From an uncultured bacterium (lineage in GTDB: Bacteria; Planctomycetota; JAJSAM01; JAJVHW01), in NCBI GenBank assembly GCA_937996235.1, contig CALKVK010000030.1, forward strand, positions 1-64,000: 64,000 nucleotides of DNA, written 5' to 3'. Position numbers and translations under genes: made by a program. Position 1 is the first letter of the stretch. Every line of letters starts with the position of its first letter. Under the pieces are notes generated by a model. That model was not told where the DNA came from. It was given only the letters and a program-made list of their open reading frames with translations, and did not search any database. Shown here one piece after another: positions 55,364 through 64,000 of the stretch.

Positions 55364-56209
55364 TCAGCGAGCGGTCCAGTCGCGGACGCGCTCCCGCAGC
55401 AGCGCCAGGTACTCGCGCCCGCCCCGCTCCGGCATGTCGTTGTGGTGCGCACCGCGGATGACGTGACGCTCCGCGCGCTCGGTCGCCGCGGCGAGCCGCT
55501 CGGACTCGGCGAACGGCACGATCTCGTCGTCCGTGCCGTGGACGACGAGCAGCGGCACGTCGAGCTGCGCGGCACGCGCCGCGTTGTCGAGCTTGCCGCG
55601 CGCGAGGAGCGCCGTCAGCGGCAGGAACCCGAAGCGCCGCCACGCCATCGACGAGAGCGACGAGAACGTGGACTGCGTGATGACACCCGCACTCGGGCGC
55701 TCGTTCGCGACGGCCAGCGCCGCCACGCCGCCCAGACTCTCGCCGAAGAGCACGATCTGCCGCGGATCGACTCCCTCGGCCGTCAGTCGGTCGTGGAACG
55801 CGAGCGCGTCCTCGATGAACCCGTCCGAGTCCGGCTCCCCGCCGCAGCCGCCGTAGCCCGAGTACTCCGCGAGCACCACGCGCACGCCCGTGCCGCGCGC
55901 GAGGTCCGCGACCCAGTTCGCACGCGAGCCGACGTTGCCGCCGTTGCCGTGGAAGCACAGCAGCACGGGCGCGTCTGCCGCACCGAACGGGCGGACGTCG
56001 TAGCCGACGAGCACGTGGCCGTCCGGCCGCGGCACCTCGAACAGCTCCGCATGGATCTTCGGCGCGTGCGGGAGACGTGCCGCCGCGGTCGGGCGCTGCG
56101 ACGGGAAGAAGAGCAGCCGGTCGCGCGCGGCGACGAGCACGGGCGGCAGCACGAGCTGCGCCGCGACGAACGTCACCGCCCCGAGGTGCAGGAGACGACG
56201 ACGTCTCAC
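55364..56209 (-). CDS. Membrane-associated alpha/beta hydrolase
   Basis: 281 residues from the GTG at 56209, overlapping the previous gene's stop by GTGA. An N-terminal helix (LGAVTFVAAQLVLPPVLV) may anchor it. The catalytic triad is visible: S158 in GESLGG, Asp in HGTDDEIVP, and His in GAHHND; the oxyanion loop is CFHGNGGNVG. The layout matches YfhR/BEM46-type hydrolases of unknown substrate. Cotranscription with the anchored protein upstream is likely. Confidence 0.85.
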   Translation of the reverse strand: MRRRRLLHLGAVTFVAAQLVLPPVLVAARDRLLFFPSQRPTAAARLPHAPKIHAELFEVPRPDGHVLVGYDVRPFGAADAPVLLCFHGNGGNVGSRANWVADLARGTGVRVVLAEYSGYGGCGGEPDSDGFIEDALAFHDRLTAEGVDPRQIVLFGESLGGVAALAVANERPSAGVITQSTFSSLSSMAWRRFGFLPLTALLARGKLDNAARAAQLDVPLLVVHGTDDEIVPFAESERLAAATERAERHVIRGAHHNDMPERGGREYLALLRERVRDWTAR

Positions 56210-57825
56210 TCGCGCTTCTCACGCACGATCGCCTCGACGACGGACTCCGCGGCGCGCGTCACCGTGATGCCGCCGACCGACGCCTCCTCGTAGCCCGGCA
56301 GTCGGATCGTGACGCGGTACGTGCCCTCGTCCTCGAGCTTCACGCGCACCGACGTCATCGTCGCACCCGCCCAGGCGTTGCGCTGTCCCCCCGCGACGCC
56401 TTCGCGCGTCACCTCCACCTCGGCCGACGTCGCCTCGATCGGCGTGCGGTCGGATTCGCGCAGGAAGCGCACGAGGATCGAGAGCCCGTTCCCGAGCACG
56501 ACGCGCACGCCCTCGGCGCCCGCGACGATGCCCGGCACCGTCGCCGCGCGCGCGTCGCTCCAGTGCCCGGGCGCGTACGCCTCCTGCACGAGCAGCGTGT
56601 GCGCACCCCCGTCCACGTGCTCGAGTGCGAACGTGCCGTCGTCGGCCGTCTGCGTGTGGCGCACGAACTCGCCGAGCGTGTCGGACTGCGCGTTCACGGA
56701 GATCCCGGCGAGCGGCGCGCCGGCGTCGTCCACGACCGTGCCGCGGATCGCGAGGCCGTCGTCGAGCACCACCGTGCCGACGTCCACGTCGCCGACGCCG
56801 CCCGCGGGGATCGCGAAGGTCCGGGCCGCGTGCGCGGGCGGCAGCGCGAGGACCTCGCGCGCGCCGGGCGCCACGCCCTCGAGCACGAACGTGCCGTCGC
56901 TCCCGCTCGCGGCGCTGACCCCGTCCGCCTGCACGGCGACTGCCGGCACTCCGGCTCCGCCGGCGGCCACGAACCGGCCGCGCACCGTGAGCCCGCGTTG
57001 CAGCTCGATGGTGATGTCGCCGCGCTCGAGGTCCGCGGGGCGCGGCAGCACGGTCGACGGCGCGTAGCCCGTGCAGCTCGTGGAGATGCGCGCGCCGCCC
57101 GCGGCGAAGAAGAGCTCGGGCACTGCCGGCAGCGCGAACGCACCTTCGTCGCCGGACTCCGCAGCGACGTGCACGCCGAACGCGTCGTCCGGCGTCGGCA
57201 GCTCGAGCCGCACGTCCGCGCCGGCGACGCCGCGACCGTCGCAGACGACGTGCCCCGTGAGCGCGCGCGCGACCGACATCTGCACCGTCACCTCGGACGT
57301 CGAGCCCGGCTCCGGCTTGATGCGCGGACCGAGCCCCGCCCACGTGTCCAGCGCGGCGTGCACGCGGAACATCGCGCCGCCGCCGACGTGCAGCGTCACG
57401 TGGCCCTCGACGTCGGTCGTCGCGTCGTGCGGCGTCCAGTCGGCGTTGCCCCACGCCGAGACGATGGAGACGTGCGCGTCGCGCGCCGGTCCGCCGTCCT
57501 CGCGCAGCACCGTCACGTGCAGCGTGCGTTCGATGCGGGGGAGGAGCTCCGGCTCGTCGATCGGCACGTGCTCCACGTCCGTCGCGGCCGTCGCGGGGAC
57601 GGCGACCGGGGGCGACGCCTCCGGTGCGGCGCGCTCGCGCTGTGCGCGCTCCGGCGTTGCGTCGCGCTCGCGCGGCGGCGACGACGCGGGCGCCGGCGGC
57701 TCGGGCGGAGGGCGGTCGGGAGGGGCGTCCGGATCGGCGCCGAGAACGAGGAGCAGCGCCACGACGATGGCCAGGAGCAGCAGCGCGAGGAGCGCGAGGA
57801 CGCCGAACCGTCCGCGGGTGGACAT
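56206..57825 (-). CDS. Membrane-anchored protein with repeated carboxypeptidase-regulatory-like domains
   Basis: 539 residues from the ATG at 57825; an upstream in-frame start at 57849 would add eight. The helix VLALLALLLLAIVVALLLVL is followed by a Pro/Ala/Glu-rich linker of about 70 residues. Then come at least four Ig-like units: VLREDGGPARDAHVSIV, VVCDGRGVAGADVRLE, VVDDAGAPLAGISVNA, with ASGSDGTFVLEGVAPG and TADDGTFALEHV turns between. No catalytic motif. Fourth protein of this type in the window. Confidence 0.8.
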   Translation of the reverse strand: MSTRGRFGVLALLALLLLAIVVALLLVLGADPDAPPDRPPPEPPAPASSPPRERDATPERAQRERAAPEASPPVAVPATAATDVEHVPIDEPELLPRIERTLHVTVLREDGGPARDAHVSIVSAWGNADWTPHDATTDVEGHVTLHVGGGAMFRVHAALDTWAGLGPRIKPEPGSTSEVTVQMSVARALTGHVVCDGRGVAGADVRLELPTPDDAFGVHVAAESGDEGAFALPAVPELFFAAGGARISTSCTGYAPSTVLPRPADLERGDITIELQRGLTVRGRFVAAGGAGVPAVAVQADGVSAASGSDGTFVLEGVAPGAREVLALPPAHAARTFAIPAGGVGDVDVGTVVLDDGLAIRGTVVDDAGAPLAGISVNAQSDTLGEFVRHTQTADDGTFALEHVDGGAHTLLVQEAYAPGHWSDARAATVPGIVAGAEGVRVVLGNGLSILVRFLRESDRTPIEATSAEVEVTREGVAGGQRNAWAGATMTSVRVKLEDEGTYRVTIRLPGYEEASVGGITVTRAAESVVEAIVREKRE

Positions 57826-57868
57826 CCCGGAGAGGATAGGCGCCCGCACGCGTCGCGGTGCTTTCGAG

Positions 57869-58669
57869 TCAGCGCGCCGGGATCTGGAAGATCGCGCGGT
57901 CCTCGATGCGCACGGCGGTCAGCGCGCCGCCCCAGACGCACCCGGTGTCGAGGGCGATCAGGTTGCGGTCGATGCGCAGGCCGAGCGCGGACCAGTGCCC
58001 GCACACGACCGTCGTCCGCGCGCTGCGCCGCCCCGGGAAGCGGTACCACGCGACGAGGTCGCGCGGCGCGGCGTCCGGCGGCCCGCTGTACGTGTCGTCG
58101 GGCGTCGCGTTCCCGCGCAGGCAGCGCACCTGCGTGAGGAACGTGAGGGTCGTGACGACGATCTCCTTCCACGACGCGTCCGCGCGGAAGCGTCGCGCTG
58201 GCGCGTCGCGCCAGCGCGGGAGCAGCCACGACGCGCCGTCACCGGCGAGCACCTGCTCGCAGACGCGCGCGAGCCGCAGCGCGTCGGCGGCCGTCCACTC
58301 GGGCGCGAGCCCGGCGTGCACGAGGAGGTGCCCGTCTTCGCGGTGCGCGAGCGGCCGCGTGCGCAGCCACGCGACGAGCTCGTCGCGGTCGGGCGCGCGG
58401 AGGACGTCGGCGACGGTGTCGGTGCGGCGCGCGCGGCGCACGCCGAGCGCGAGCGCGAGCAGGTGCAGGTCGTGGTTGCCGAGGACGGTCACCGCCGCGT
58501 CGCCGAGCGAGCGCACGAGCCGCAGGGTGCCGAGCGAGTCCGGTCCGCGGTTGACGAGGTCGCCGACGAACCACACGCGGTCGACGGCCGGGTCGAAGCG
58601 CACGCGCACGAGCAGCCGCTCGAGCTCCGCCCGACAACCCTGCACGTCCCCGATCGCGTACGTCGCCAC
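57869..58669 (-). CDS. apaH: Symmetrical bis(5'-nucleosyl)-tetraphosphatase
   Basis: 266 residues. The metallophosphatase motifs are all present in order: GDVQGC (7-12), GDLVNRGP, GNHD, HAGL and the ApaH-specific C-terminal GHWSALG and LDTGCVWGG. ApaH hydrolyses Ap4A to two ADP and thereby limits dinucleoside tetraphosphate signals made under stress and by aminoacyl-tRNA synthetases. Length is as usual for the family. The start is at the typical MATYAIGDVQG. It is not near ksgA or apaG here, which are its neighbours in enterobacteria. Confidence 0.92.
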   Translation of the reverse strand: MATYAIGDVQGCRAELERLLVRVRFDPAVDRVWFVGDLVNRGPDSLGTLRLVRSLGDAAVTVLGNHDLHLLALALGVRRARRTDTVADVLRAPDRDELVAWLRTRPLAHREDGHLLVHAGLAPEWTAADALRLARVCEQVLAGDGASWLLPRWRDAPARRFRADASWKEIVVTTLTFLTQVRCLRGNATPDDTYSGPPDAAPRDLVAWYRFPGRRSARTTVVCGHWSALGLRIDRNLIALDTGCVWGGALTAVRIEDRAIFQIPAR

Positions 58670-58738
58670 GCGCGCAGGCTAGCCCGCGTCGCAGCTTTCC
58701 CGTTCGTGGCGTGCGTCCGGGGACACTACGTTCTCTCC

Positions 58739-61039
58739 ATGGCCGGAACGGGGAGGCGGGGAGCTCTGCGCGTATTCGCGCGCGTGGCGGCGCTGCTCGT
58801 CGCGACCGGAGCCGTGCCGCTCGCGCGGGCGCCGGCCGCGGCGCAGGAAGCGCGCGGCCCGGGCGCGGCCCGCGCGCCCGACGCGGCGCTCGCGACGCTG
58901 CGCGAGACGGCGGAGGCGTTGGCGCGCAAGGGCCGCGGCGACGAGATGCGCGCCGTGTACGACCTCGCGACGGAGCTCGGCGACGACGCCGCGCGGGTCG
59001 CCGCCGACCGCGAGCGCATGGAGCGTCGCGTGAAGCTCGTGCGCAAGCCGGCCGCCGACGTGAGTGCGGAGGCGGCGCTGCTGCGCCGCGCCTGCGAGGA
59101 ACTGCGCCCCGGACTCGCGACGGCGGCCGACGCGGACGCGTCCCGCGCACTCGCCGCCGCGATCCTGCGCATCGACGCCGACGACGAGCCCGCGCGCGCG
59201 GCGCTCGGGCAGTCGCGCTGCCCGGACGGGTGGGTGCCCGCGGGCGTCGCGGACTGCCTCGAGAAGCGCCGCGAGATCCGGCGCGTCCTCGCGGAGGCGC
59301 GTCGTCTCGATGTGCCCGTCGTCTACGCCGAGAGCGACTCCGTGCTGATGCTCGGCGTCTACGGCCGCCGCGGGCGCATGGCGCGCTGGGGCCGCGTGAG
59401 CGTGCACGGCATCGACGTGGCCGAGGAGAAGCTCGGGCGCATCCTGCGCGAGGGCGTGCGCGCGGCGGCGGTGTCGCAGTACCTCCTCACGGGCGTGCTC
59501 AAGCTGCCCGTCCTGCACCACGACATCGCCATCGAACGCCTCGCCACGACGCCCGACTACGAGCGGGCCGTCGCGTGGTGCGCCGGGACCGGCATGCTCA
59601 GCGCGGACGACGCGCAGCTCCTCGCCGGCTACGGCTCGTTCCACTACCGCGGGCGCACCGCGACGCGTCCGAACACCGAGAGCGACCTCGAGCGCGCGGT
59701 GCTCGAGGCGTGCTTCATCCAGGTGGTGAAGACGCCCGGGGAGCGGCCGCCCCAGCCGACGCTGCGCGCGGGACACCAGAACTGGGTGTGCCAGTCGTAC
59801 CTCGGCTGCGGGCTCGGCGCGTACGGCTGGCTCGAGAAGGGCGAGGAGCGCGGGGCGACGAGCGACCTCGACCTCGCGCAGCGGCGTCGCGAGGACATGT
59901 GGCAGCTCGCGGAGGCCGGACTGCTCGGGTCGCGCGCGTGGCTGCGCTATCTGGCCGAGCGCGGCGAGGACCCCGCGTGGTCGTCCACGTTCCTCGACCA
60001 GATGGGCAAGATCACGGGCGACGCGCTCACGAAGGCCACGTTCGTGACGGAGTACCTGCACGAGACGGGGCGTCTCGCGACGTTCTTCGGCGCGACCGCC
60101 GGCAAGCCGTTCACGGCCGAGACCTTCGAGGACGTGCTCGGCACGAACCTCGCCGCGTTCGAGCAGACGTGGCACGCGTGGATGCTCGCGCCCGACGAGC
60201 GCACCGGGCTCGTGCAGGTGCTCGAGGGTGCGACACCGCCCGACGGCGAGCCGGCCGTCCCCGCCGACACGGCAGACGTCCTGAAGTACCTCGACGGGCT
60301 CCGTCGCGAGGCCGTCTCGAGCACCTACAGGAGCAGCGTGCGCCCGCTCCGCAGCGACACGACGCTCTCGGCGGGCTGTCTCGCCCACGCGCGCTACCTG
60401 ATGCAGAACCCCGAGCAGATGGCCGCGTGGCCCGACGCGCACGAGGAGTGGCCGGACCGCCCCGGCTTCTCGACCGAGGGGTCGTGGGCCGGGCTCCACT
60501 CCGTGATCGCACCGGGCACGCGGCGGCCGCGCGACGCGATCGACGGCTGGATGGCGACCTTCTACCACCGCCTGCCGTTGATCGAGCCGGGGCTCGTCCG
60601 CATCGGCTGGGGCTTCGACGGCCACGTGGCCGTGCTCGACTCCGGCTCGATGGTCGCGCCCTTCCCGCGCGTCACGGAGGTCGTGTGGCCGCCGCGCAAG
60701 GGCAAGGACGTGCCGCGGCGCTTCCAGGCGGAGCTCCCGCACCCCGTGCCGGGCGAGGACCAGTCCACGTGGGGCTACCCGGTCACGCTCCAGCTCGTCT
60801 CCTACGAGGGCGAGATCGAGGTCGCGATGCAGCTTCTCTGCGGCGACCGCAAGACCGGCACGCCCGTCGACTGTCACTACTCCACGCCGCAGCAGCCGAC
60901 CAACCCGGAGATCGCCCCCGAGGGCGCCTACTGCCTGATCCCGAAGGCCGTGCTCGCACCGAACACGCGCTACACCGTCGTGGCGGCGAGCAAGGCGTTC
61001 GACGAGGACGTCGTCTGGAGCTTCACCACCGGCGACTGA
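58739..61039 (+). CDS. Large exported protein with a CAP (SCP-like) domain
   Basis: 766 residues from the ATG at 58739. A signal peptide (VFARVAALLVATGAVPLA) is followed by a helical segment, then about residues 170-500 with no family that I recognise. About 545-690 is a CAP domain (LSAGCLAHARYLMQNPEQM, GSWAGLHSVIAPGTRRPRDA, DGWMATFYHRLPLIEPGLVR), the fold of SCP/PR-1 proteins, which bind lipids and sterols or act at the cell envelope. The final 70 residues form a beta-strand-rich end. The stop is immediately followed by the convergent stop at 61040. Confidence 0.8.
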   Translation: MAGTGRRGALRVFARVAALLVATGAVPLARAPAAAQEARGPGAARAPDAALATLRETAEALARKGRGDEMRAVYDLATELGDDAARVAADRERMERRVKLVRKPAADVSAEAALLRRACEELRPGLATAADADASRALAAAILRIDADDEPARAALGQSRCPDGWVPAGVADCLEKRREIRRVLAEARRLDVPVVYAESDSVLMLGVYGRRGRMARWGRVSVHGIDVAEEKLGRILREGVRAAAVSQYLLTGVLKLPVLHHDIAIERLATTPDYERAVAWCAGTGMLSADDAQLLAGYGSFHYRGRTATRPNTESDLERAVLEACFIQVVKTPGERPPQPTLRAGHQNWVCQSYLGCGLGAYGWLEKGEERGATSDLDLAQRRREDMWQLAEAGLLGSRAWLRYLAERGEDPAWSSTFLDQMGKITGDALTKATFVTEYLHETGRLATFFGATAGKPFTAETFEDVLGTNLAAFEQTWHAWMLAPDERTGLVQVLEGATPPDGEPAVPADTADVLKYLDGLRREAVSSTYRSSVRPLRSDTTLSAGCLAHARYLMQNPEQMAAWPDAHEEWPDRPGFSTEGSWAGLHSVIAPGTRRPRDAIDGWMATFYHRLPLIEPGLVRIGWGFDGHVAVLDSGSMVAPFPRVTEVVWPPRKGKDVPRRFQAELPHPVPGEDQSTWGYPVTLQLVSYEGEIEVAMQLLCGDRKTGTPVDCHYSTPQQPTNPEIAPEGAYCLIPKAVLAPNTRYTVVAASKAFDEDVVWSFTTGD

Positions 61040-62323
61040 TCAGGCGACGAGTCGACCGCGTGCGACGAACACGTGGCGCATGAACGGGTCGATGCGCAGG
61101 AGATCGCCCTCGAACGTCACGCTCGTACCGACGCGCGCCTCGAGCGCGGCGCGCGCCTCCGCGGCGAACTGCACGATCGCGAGCACGCGCCGCTCGCCGA
61201 ACGGACCGGCCGAGACGCGCGCGACGTCGAGCTCCGCGCGCACGCCCGGCGCCGCGCCGAACACCGCGTCCGAGTGGTAGGACTGGACGCGTTCCAGCGT
61301 GCCCGTCCACGTGACGAAGAGCGACTCGTACTCCTCGGCGAAGACGTGCTGCGCACGTGTCAGCGCCTGCTCGCCCTCGAAGAGCGCGCGGCACACGTCG
61401 AGCTGCCGCGAGCCCGCGTGCTGCGCCGGGTCCGGACGCGCCGGCACCGAGCCGAGCGGCGGCAGCTCCGTGCGCGCTGTCGTCGCGGGGGGCGACGGGA
61501 GCAGCGTCGCGGGCGGCTCGGGCGGCGGCGCGTCGTCGACGGGCGGCTCGAGCGCGGCGCGGAGCGGCGGCAGCGGCGGGTCGTCCTCGAAGTGGAGCGC
61601 GTCGGGATCCCGTGCGCGCGCGATCCCCGCGATCGCCTCCGCGGCGGCGGCGCGCGCCGCGTCGAGCGTGACCGCCGGAGCGGGCGGAGCGGCCGACGTC
61701 TGCGGGCGCCGGCCCGCGCTCCGCGCGAGCGCGTCGGCGCACTCGAGCAGCTCGAGCACGGCGCGTTCGATGTCGCGCTCGCCCGTGCAGTACCCGTGCA
61801 CCTCGGCGCGGATCTGCGACGTGTCCACGAGCACGTTCTCGTATCGGGCGAGGACGTTCGCGAGCGCGCGCCGCCGCTCGGGCGTCAGGTAGCGCTGCGC
61901 GACGCCCGCGTCGTCCGCCTCGAGCGCGGCGACGTCGTCGAAGTCGCGCTCTCCCGTCGTCACGTCGCGCCCGCCGAAGAGCCGCCGCAGCCCGGTCGTG
62001 ACGATCGAGCGGCGCGTGACGCGCACGCCGGCCGGCACACCCGTCCCGAGCACGCGGAACGACGTGTACGTGCGCCGGCTGCGTGACGCGCCGCGCGTGA
62101 CGATCTCGACCTGGACCTGATGCCCGCGTACGCGTCCGCTGAGCTTCGGCGGGACCACGGACGAGCCGGGATCGAAGGTGAGCGCGAGCTTCCCCGCGGC
62201 GATCGACCACGCGCTGCGCGTCGCGTCGTTGCGCTTCTGCGTCCACAGGAACGCCCCGAGCAGCGCCGCGGCGACCACGAACAGGAAGAAGCAGGAGGAG
62301 CCGTCGACGGCGAGCACGTGCAT
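61040..62323 (-). CDS. Membrane protein of unknown function (DUF3137-like N-terminal part)
   Basis: 427 residues from the ATG at 62323. One N-terminal helix (CFFLFVVAAALLGAFLW) is followed by AGKLALTFDPGSSVVPPKLSG and VRGHQVQVEIVTRG, a strand pattern seen in DUF3137-type envelope proteins. RDVTTGERDFDDV and RYLTPERRRALANVL follow. About residues 200-310 is a low-complexity Pro/Ala/Asp linker. The C-terminal 110 residues form a second alpha/beta domain. No enzymatic motif is seen. The stop abuts that of the CAP-domain gene. Confidence 0.6.
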   Translation of the reverse strand: MHVLAVDGSSCFFLFVVAAALLGAFLWTQKRNDATRSAWSIAAGKLALTFDPGSSVVPPKLSGRVRGHQVQVEIVTRGASRSRRTYTSFRVLGTGVPAGVRVTRRSIVTTGLRRLFGGRDVTTGERDFDDVAALEADDAGVAQRYLTPERRRALANVLARYENVLVDTSQIRAEVHGYCTGERDIERAVLELLECADALARSAGRRPQTSAAPPAPAVTLDAARAAAAEAIAGIARARDPDALHFEDDPPLPPLRAALEPPVDDAPPPEPPATLLPSPPATTARTELPPLGSVPARPDPAQHAGSRQLDVCRALFEGEQALTRAQHVFAEEYESLFVTWTGTLERVQSYHSDAVFGAAPGVRAELDVARVSAGPFGERRVLAIVQFAAEARAALEARVGTSVTFEGDLLRIDPFMRHVFVARGRLVA

Positions 62324-62356
62324 GGCTGTCCGAGTGTACGTGGCCGGCGGGCGCGT

Positions 62357-63586
62357 TCAGGCGAGGTGGAAGCCCGCCGCCGTCAGCGTGCGCGTGACGG
62401 CGTCGGCGTCGTCCTCGCCGCGCGTCTCGAGCAGCAGCGCGACCTCGACGACGCCGAGCGGCAGGTCGAGCGTGCTGCGCCGGTAGTTGATGCCGACGAT
62501 GTTCAGCTCGTGGTCGGCGAGCAGGCCGAAGAGCTGCGCCATCTCGCGCGGGCTGCTGCCGCGGCGGTCGGTCAGGTGCACGCGCAGCCGCAGGTGGCGG
62601 TGCTCCGCCGCGAGCGCGCGCCGCACGTAGCGCGTCTTCTCGAACGTGTCCATGTTGCCGCCCGAGACGATCGCCGCCACGGGCCCGCCGCGTGCGAGCT
62701 CGCCGCGCAGGACGCCGTTCAGGAGCGCCGCCACCGGCACCGCGCCCGCGGGCTCGGCGCAGAGGTGCGCCTGCTCGTCGAGCAGCAGCACCGCGCGGCA
62801 GATGTGCACGTCGTCCACCGTCACCATCGCGTCCACGTGCGCGAGGATCGCCTCGATCGTGCGCTCGCCGACCTGCTGCACCTTGATGCCGTCGGCGATG
62901 GTGTGGACGCTGTCGGTCACGATGCGGCGGCCCGCGTGGAACGAGCGTACCGCGGAGTCCGCGCCCTCGGCCTGCACGCCGATGATGCGCACCTCGGGCC
63001 GGATTGCCTTGACGCAGGTCGCGATGCCGGCGATCAGGCCGCCGCCGCCGACCGGGCAGACGATCGTCGCGACGTCTGGGAGCTGGCGCAGGATCTCGAG
63101 TCCGATCGTGCCCTGCCCGGCCATCACGAGCTCGTCGTCGAACGCGTGCACGAGCGTGCCGCCGTCCTGCGACTGCAGCTCGAGCGCGTGGCGGTAGGCG
63201 TCGTCGTACGACGCGCCGTGCAGGATCACCTCGGCGCCGTAGCCCTCGGTCGCCTCGCGCTTCGTGAGCGGCGCGTACTCGGGCATGACGATGCGCGCGC
63301 GGGCGCCGAGCGAGCTCGCCGCGAGCGCCACGCCCTGCGCGTGGTTGCCGGCCGACGCGGCGATGATCCCCGCCGCGCGCTCCTCCGCGGAGAGCGCGTG
63401 GATCTTCGCGGCGGCGCCGCGCACCTTGAAGCTGCCCGTGCGCTGGAACAGCTCGAGCTTCAGGAACACGCGCTCGTCGCAGCCCATGCGCCGGTCGAGC
63501 GACGTCGCGTAGTGCAGCGGCGTCTCGTGGAACCGCCCCGAACCCCGCAGGCGGTCCGCGCGGCAGATCTGCTCGAGCGTGACCAT
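62357..63586 (-). CDS. Threonine ammonia-lyase with C-terminal ACT domain
   Basis: 409 residues. The PLP lysine is K54 in RTGSFKVRGA; the substrate loop is SAGNHAQG at 79-86, and the phosphate loop is PVGGGGLIAG. The C-terminal part (about 330-409) is an ACT domain with LFGLLADHELNIVGINYRR. It converts L-threonine to 2-oxobutanoate and ammonia. One ACT domain and about 400 residues match the short, often catabolic or AMP-independent type rather than the 500-residue IlvA with two regulatory lobes. No isoleucine-pathway gene is adjacent, so I give no symbol. Confidence 0.9.
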   Translation of the reverse strand: MVTLEQICRADRLRGSGRFHETPLHYATSLDRRMGCDERVFLKLELFQRTGSFKVRGAAAKIHALSAEERAAGIIAASAGNHAQGVALAASSLGARARIVMPEYAPLTKREATEGYGAEVILHGASYDDAYRHALELQSQDGGTLVHAFDDELVMAGQGTIGLEILRQLPDVATIVCPVGGGGLIAGIATCVKAIRPEVRIIGVQAEGADSAVRSFHAGRRIVTDSVHTIADGIKVQQVGERTIEAILAHVDAMVTVDDVHICRAVLLLDEQAHLCAEPAGAVPVAALLNGVLRGELARGGPVAAIVSGGNMDTFEKTRYVRRALAAEHRHLRLRVHLTDRRGSSPREMAQLFGLLADHELNIVGINYRRSTLDLPLGVVEVALLLETRGEDDADAVTRTLTAAGFHLA

Positions 63587-63638
63587 GCGACTTCCCTATC
63601 GGCACGCGGGCCGCGCCGACGGGAGCCGCGGCCGCGCG

Positions 63639-64000
63639 TCAGCCGGCGGCCAGCCCGGCGGCTAGCCCGGCGGCGGCGCCGCGCCCGGCGAGCCAGCCGC
63701 TCGACCACGCCCACTGGAAGTTGAAGCCGCCGAGGCGTCCCGTGACGTCGCACACCTCGCCGCAGAAGTGCAGCCCGGGCGCGAGCCGGCTCTCCAGAGT
63801 GCGGCGGACGAGCTCCGCGAGCGGCACTCCGCCCGCCGTGACCTCCGCCTTGCGGAAGCCCTCGGTGCCCGTGACGCCCAGGTCGAGCGCGGTGACGGCG
63901 CGCGCCGCCGCGCGGCGCTCCTCGCGCGTGATCTGCGCGAACTGTTTCGGCGCCGCGGGCACGAGCGCCTCGACGACGCTGCGCGGCAGGCGCTGTGTCA
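63639..64000 (-). CDS. C-terminal end of a BaiN/HI0933-family flavoprotein (cut by window edge)
   Basis: The frame is open to the right edge of the window; 120 residues are visible. The phrase GTEGFRKAEVTAGGVPLAEL, then ESRLAPGLHFCGEVCDVTGRLGGFNFQWAWSSGWLAG is the C-terminal FAD-binding region of the HI0933/BaiN (YhiN) family; here shown in parts (AEVTAGGVPL, GLHFCGEVCDVTG, GGFNFQWAWSSG). These flavoproteins have unclear substrates; one member reduces bile acids. The tail GAAAGLAAGLAAG is a low-complexity extension unlike the family's usual end. Most of the gene lies outside. Confidence 0.85.
   Translation of the reverse strand, partial: TQRLPRSVVEALVPAAPKQFAQITREERRAAARAVTALDLGVTGTEGFRKAEVTAGGVPLAELVRRTLESRLAPGLHFCGEVCDVTGRLGGFNFQWAWSSGWLAGRGAAAGLAAGLAAG

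Overview
The window is about 70% GC or higher, densely packed and protein-coding on both strands. No rRNA, tRNA, CRISPR array or insertion sequence was seen. Several features point to a planctomycete-like bacterium (Planctomycetota): many large secreted or membrane-tethered proteins with repeated carboxypeptidase-regulatory-like beta-sandwich domains, giant WD40 proteins, a CHAT/TPR protein with a signal peptide, frequent GTG starts, and short 4-base gene overlaps. The phylum is an inference from gene content; no marker gene is present.

Layout. 1-766: the tail of a Cys-rich protein, then a stretch with no intact gene that ends in a recognisable signal-peptidase I box. 767-13871: a run of secreted or anchored proteins (beta-helix protein, carboxypeptidase-regulatory-like proteins, lipoprotein, DUF6882-like protein) with one GNAT acetyltransferase. 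13985-14986: a compact ArsR/SRPBCC/DUF4287 operon whose promoter contains a clean operator dyad. 15052-25944: an exported TPR-CHAT protein, another multi-domain anchored protein, a lipoprotein behind a pair of palindromes, and an exported gluzincin-type peptidase. 26002-30616: a FkbM methyltransferase divergent from an overlapping pair of ABC exporter half-transporters with an asymmetric ATPase signature.

30729-39509 holds the most unusual module. A 2043-residue protein carries two complete WD40 units (16 and 8 repeats), each with related helical caps, joined by about 760 residues of Ala/Arg/Glu-rich coiled coil. It converges, with only 25 bp between the stops, on an operon of a vWA protein and an atypical kinase-fold protein that overlap by 4 bp. 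39781-49280 is a surface-polysaccharide locus: flippase, UDP-galactopyranose-mutase-like flavoenzyme, two GT4 transferases, sugar-nucleotide epimerase, polysaccharide deacetylase, two tandem related small membrane proteins, and an MJ1255-type transferase. Most of these genes are chained by ATGA/GTGA overlaps.

49402-64000 is mixed: Dps; a TonB-dependent receptor with a lipoprotein beta-propeller partner, bracketed by two near-identical 113-bp REP-like repeats; an MFS transporter; an alpha/beta hydrolase; another anchored regulatory-like protein; ApaH; a large CAP-domain protein; a membrane protein of unknown function; a threonine ammonia-lyase with an ACT domain; and the C-terminal end of a BaiN/HI0933-type flavoprotein cut by the window edge.
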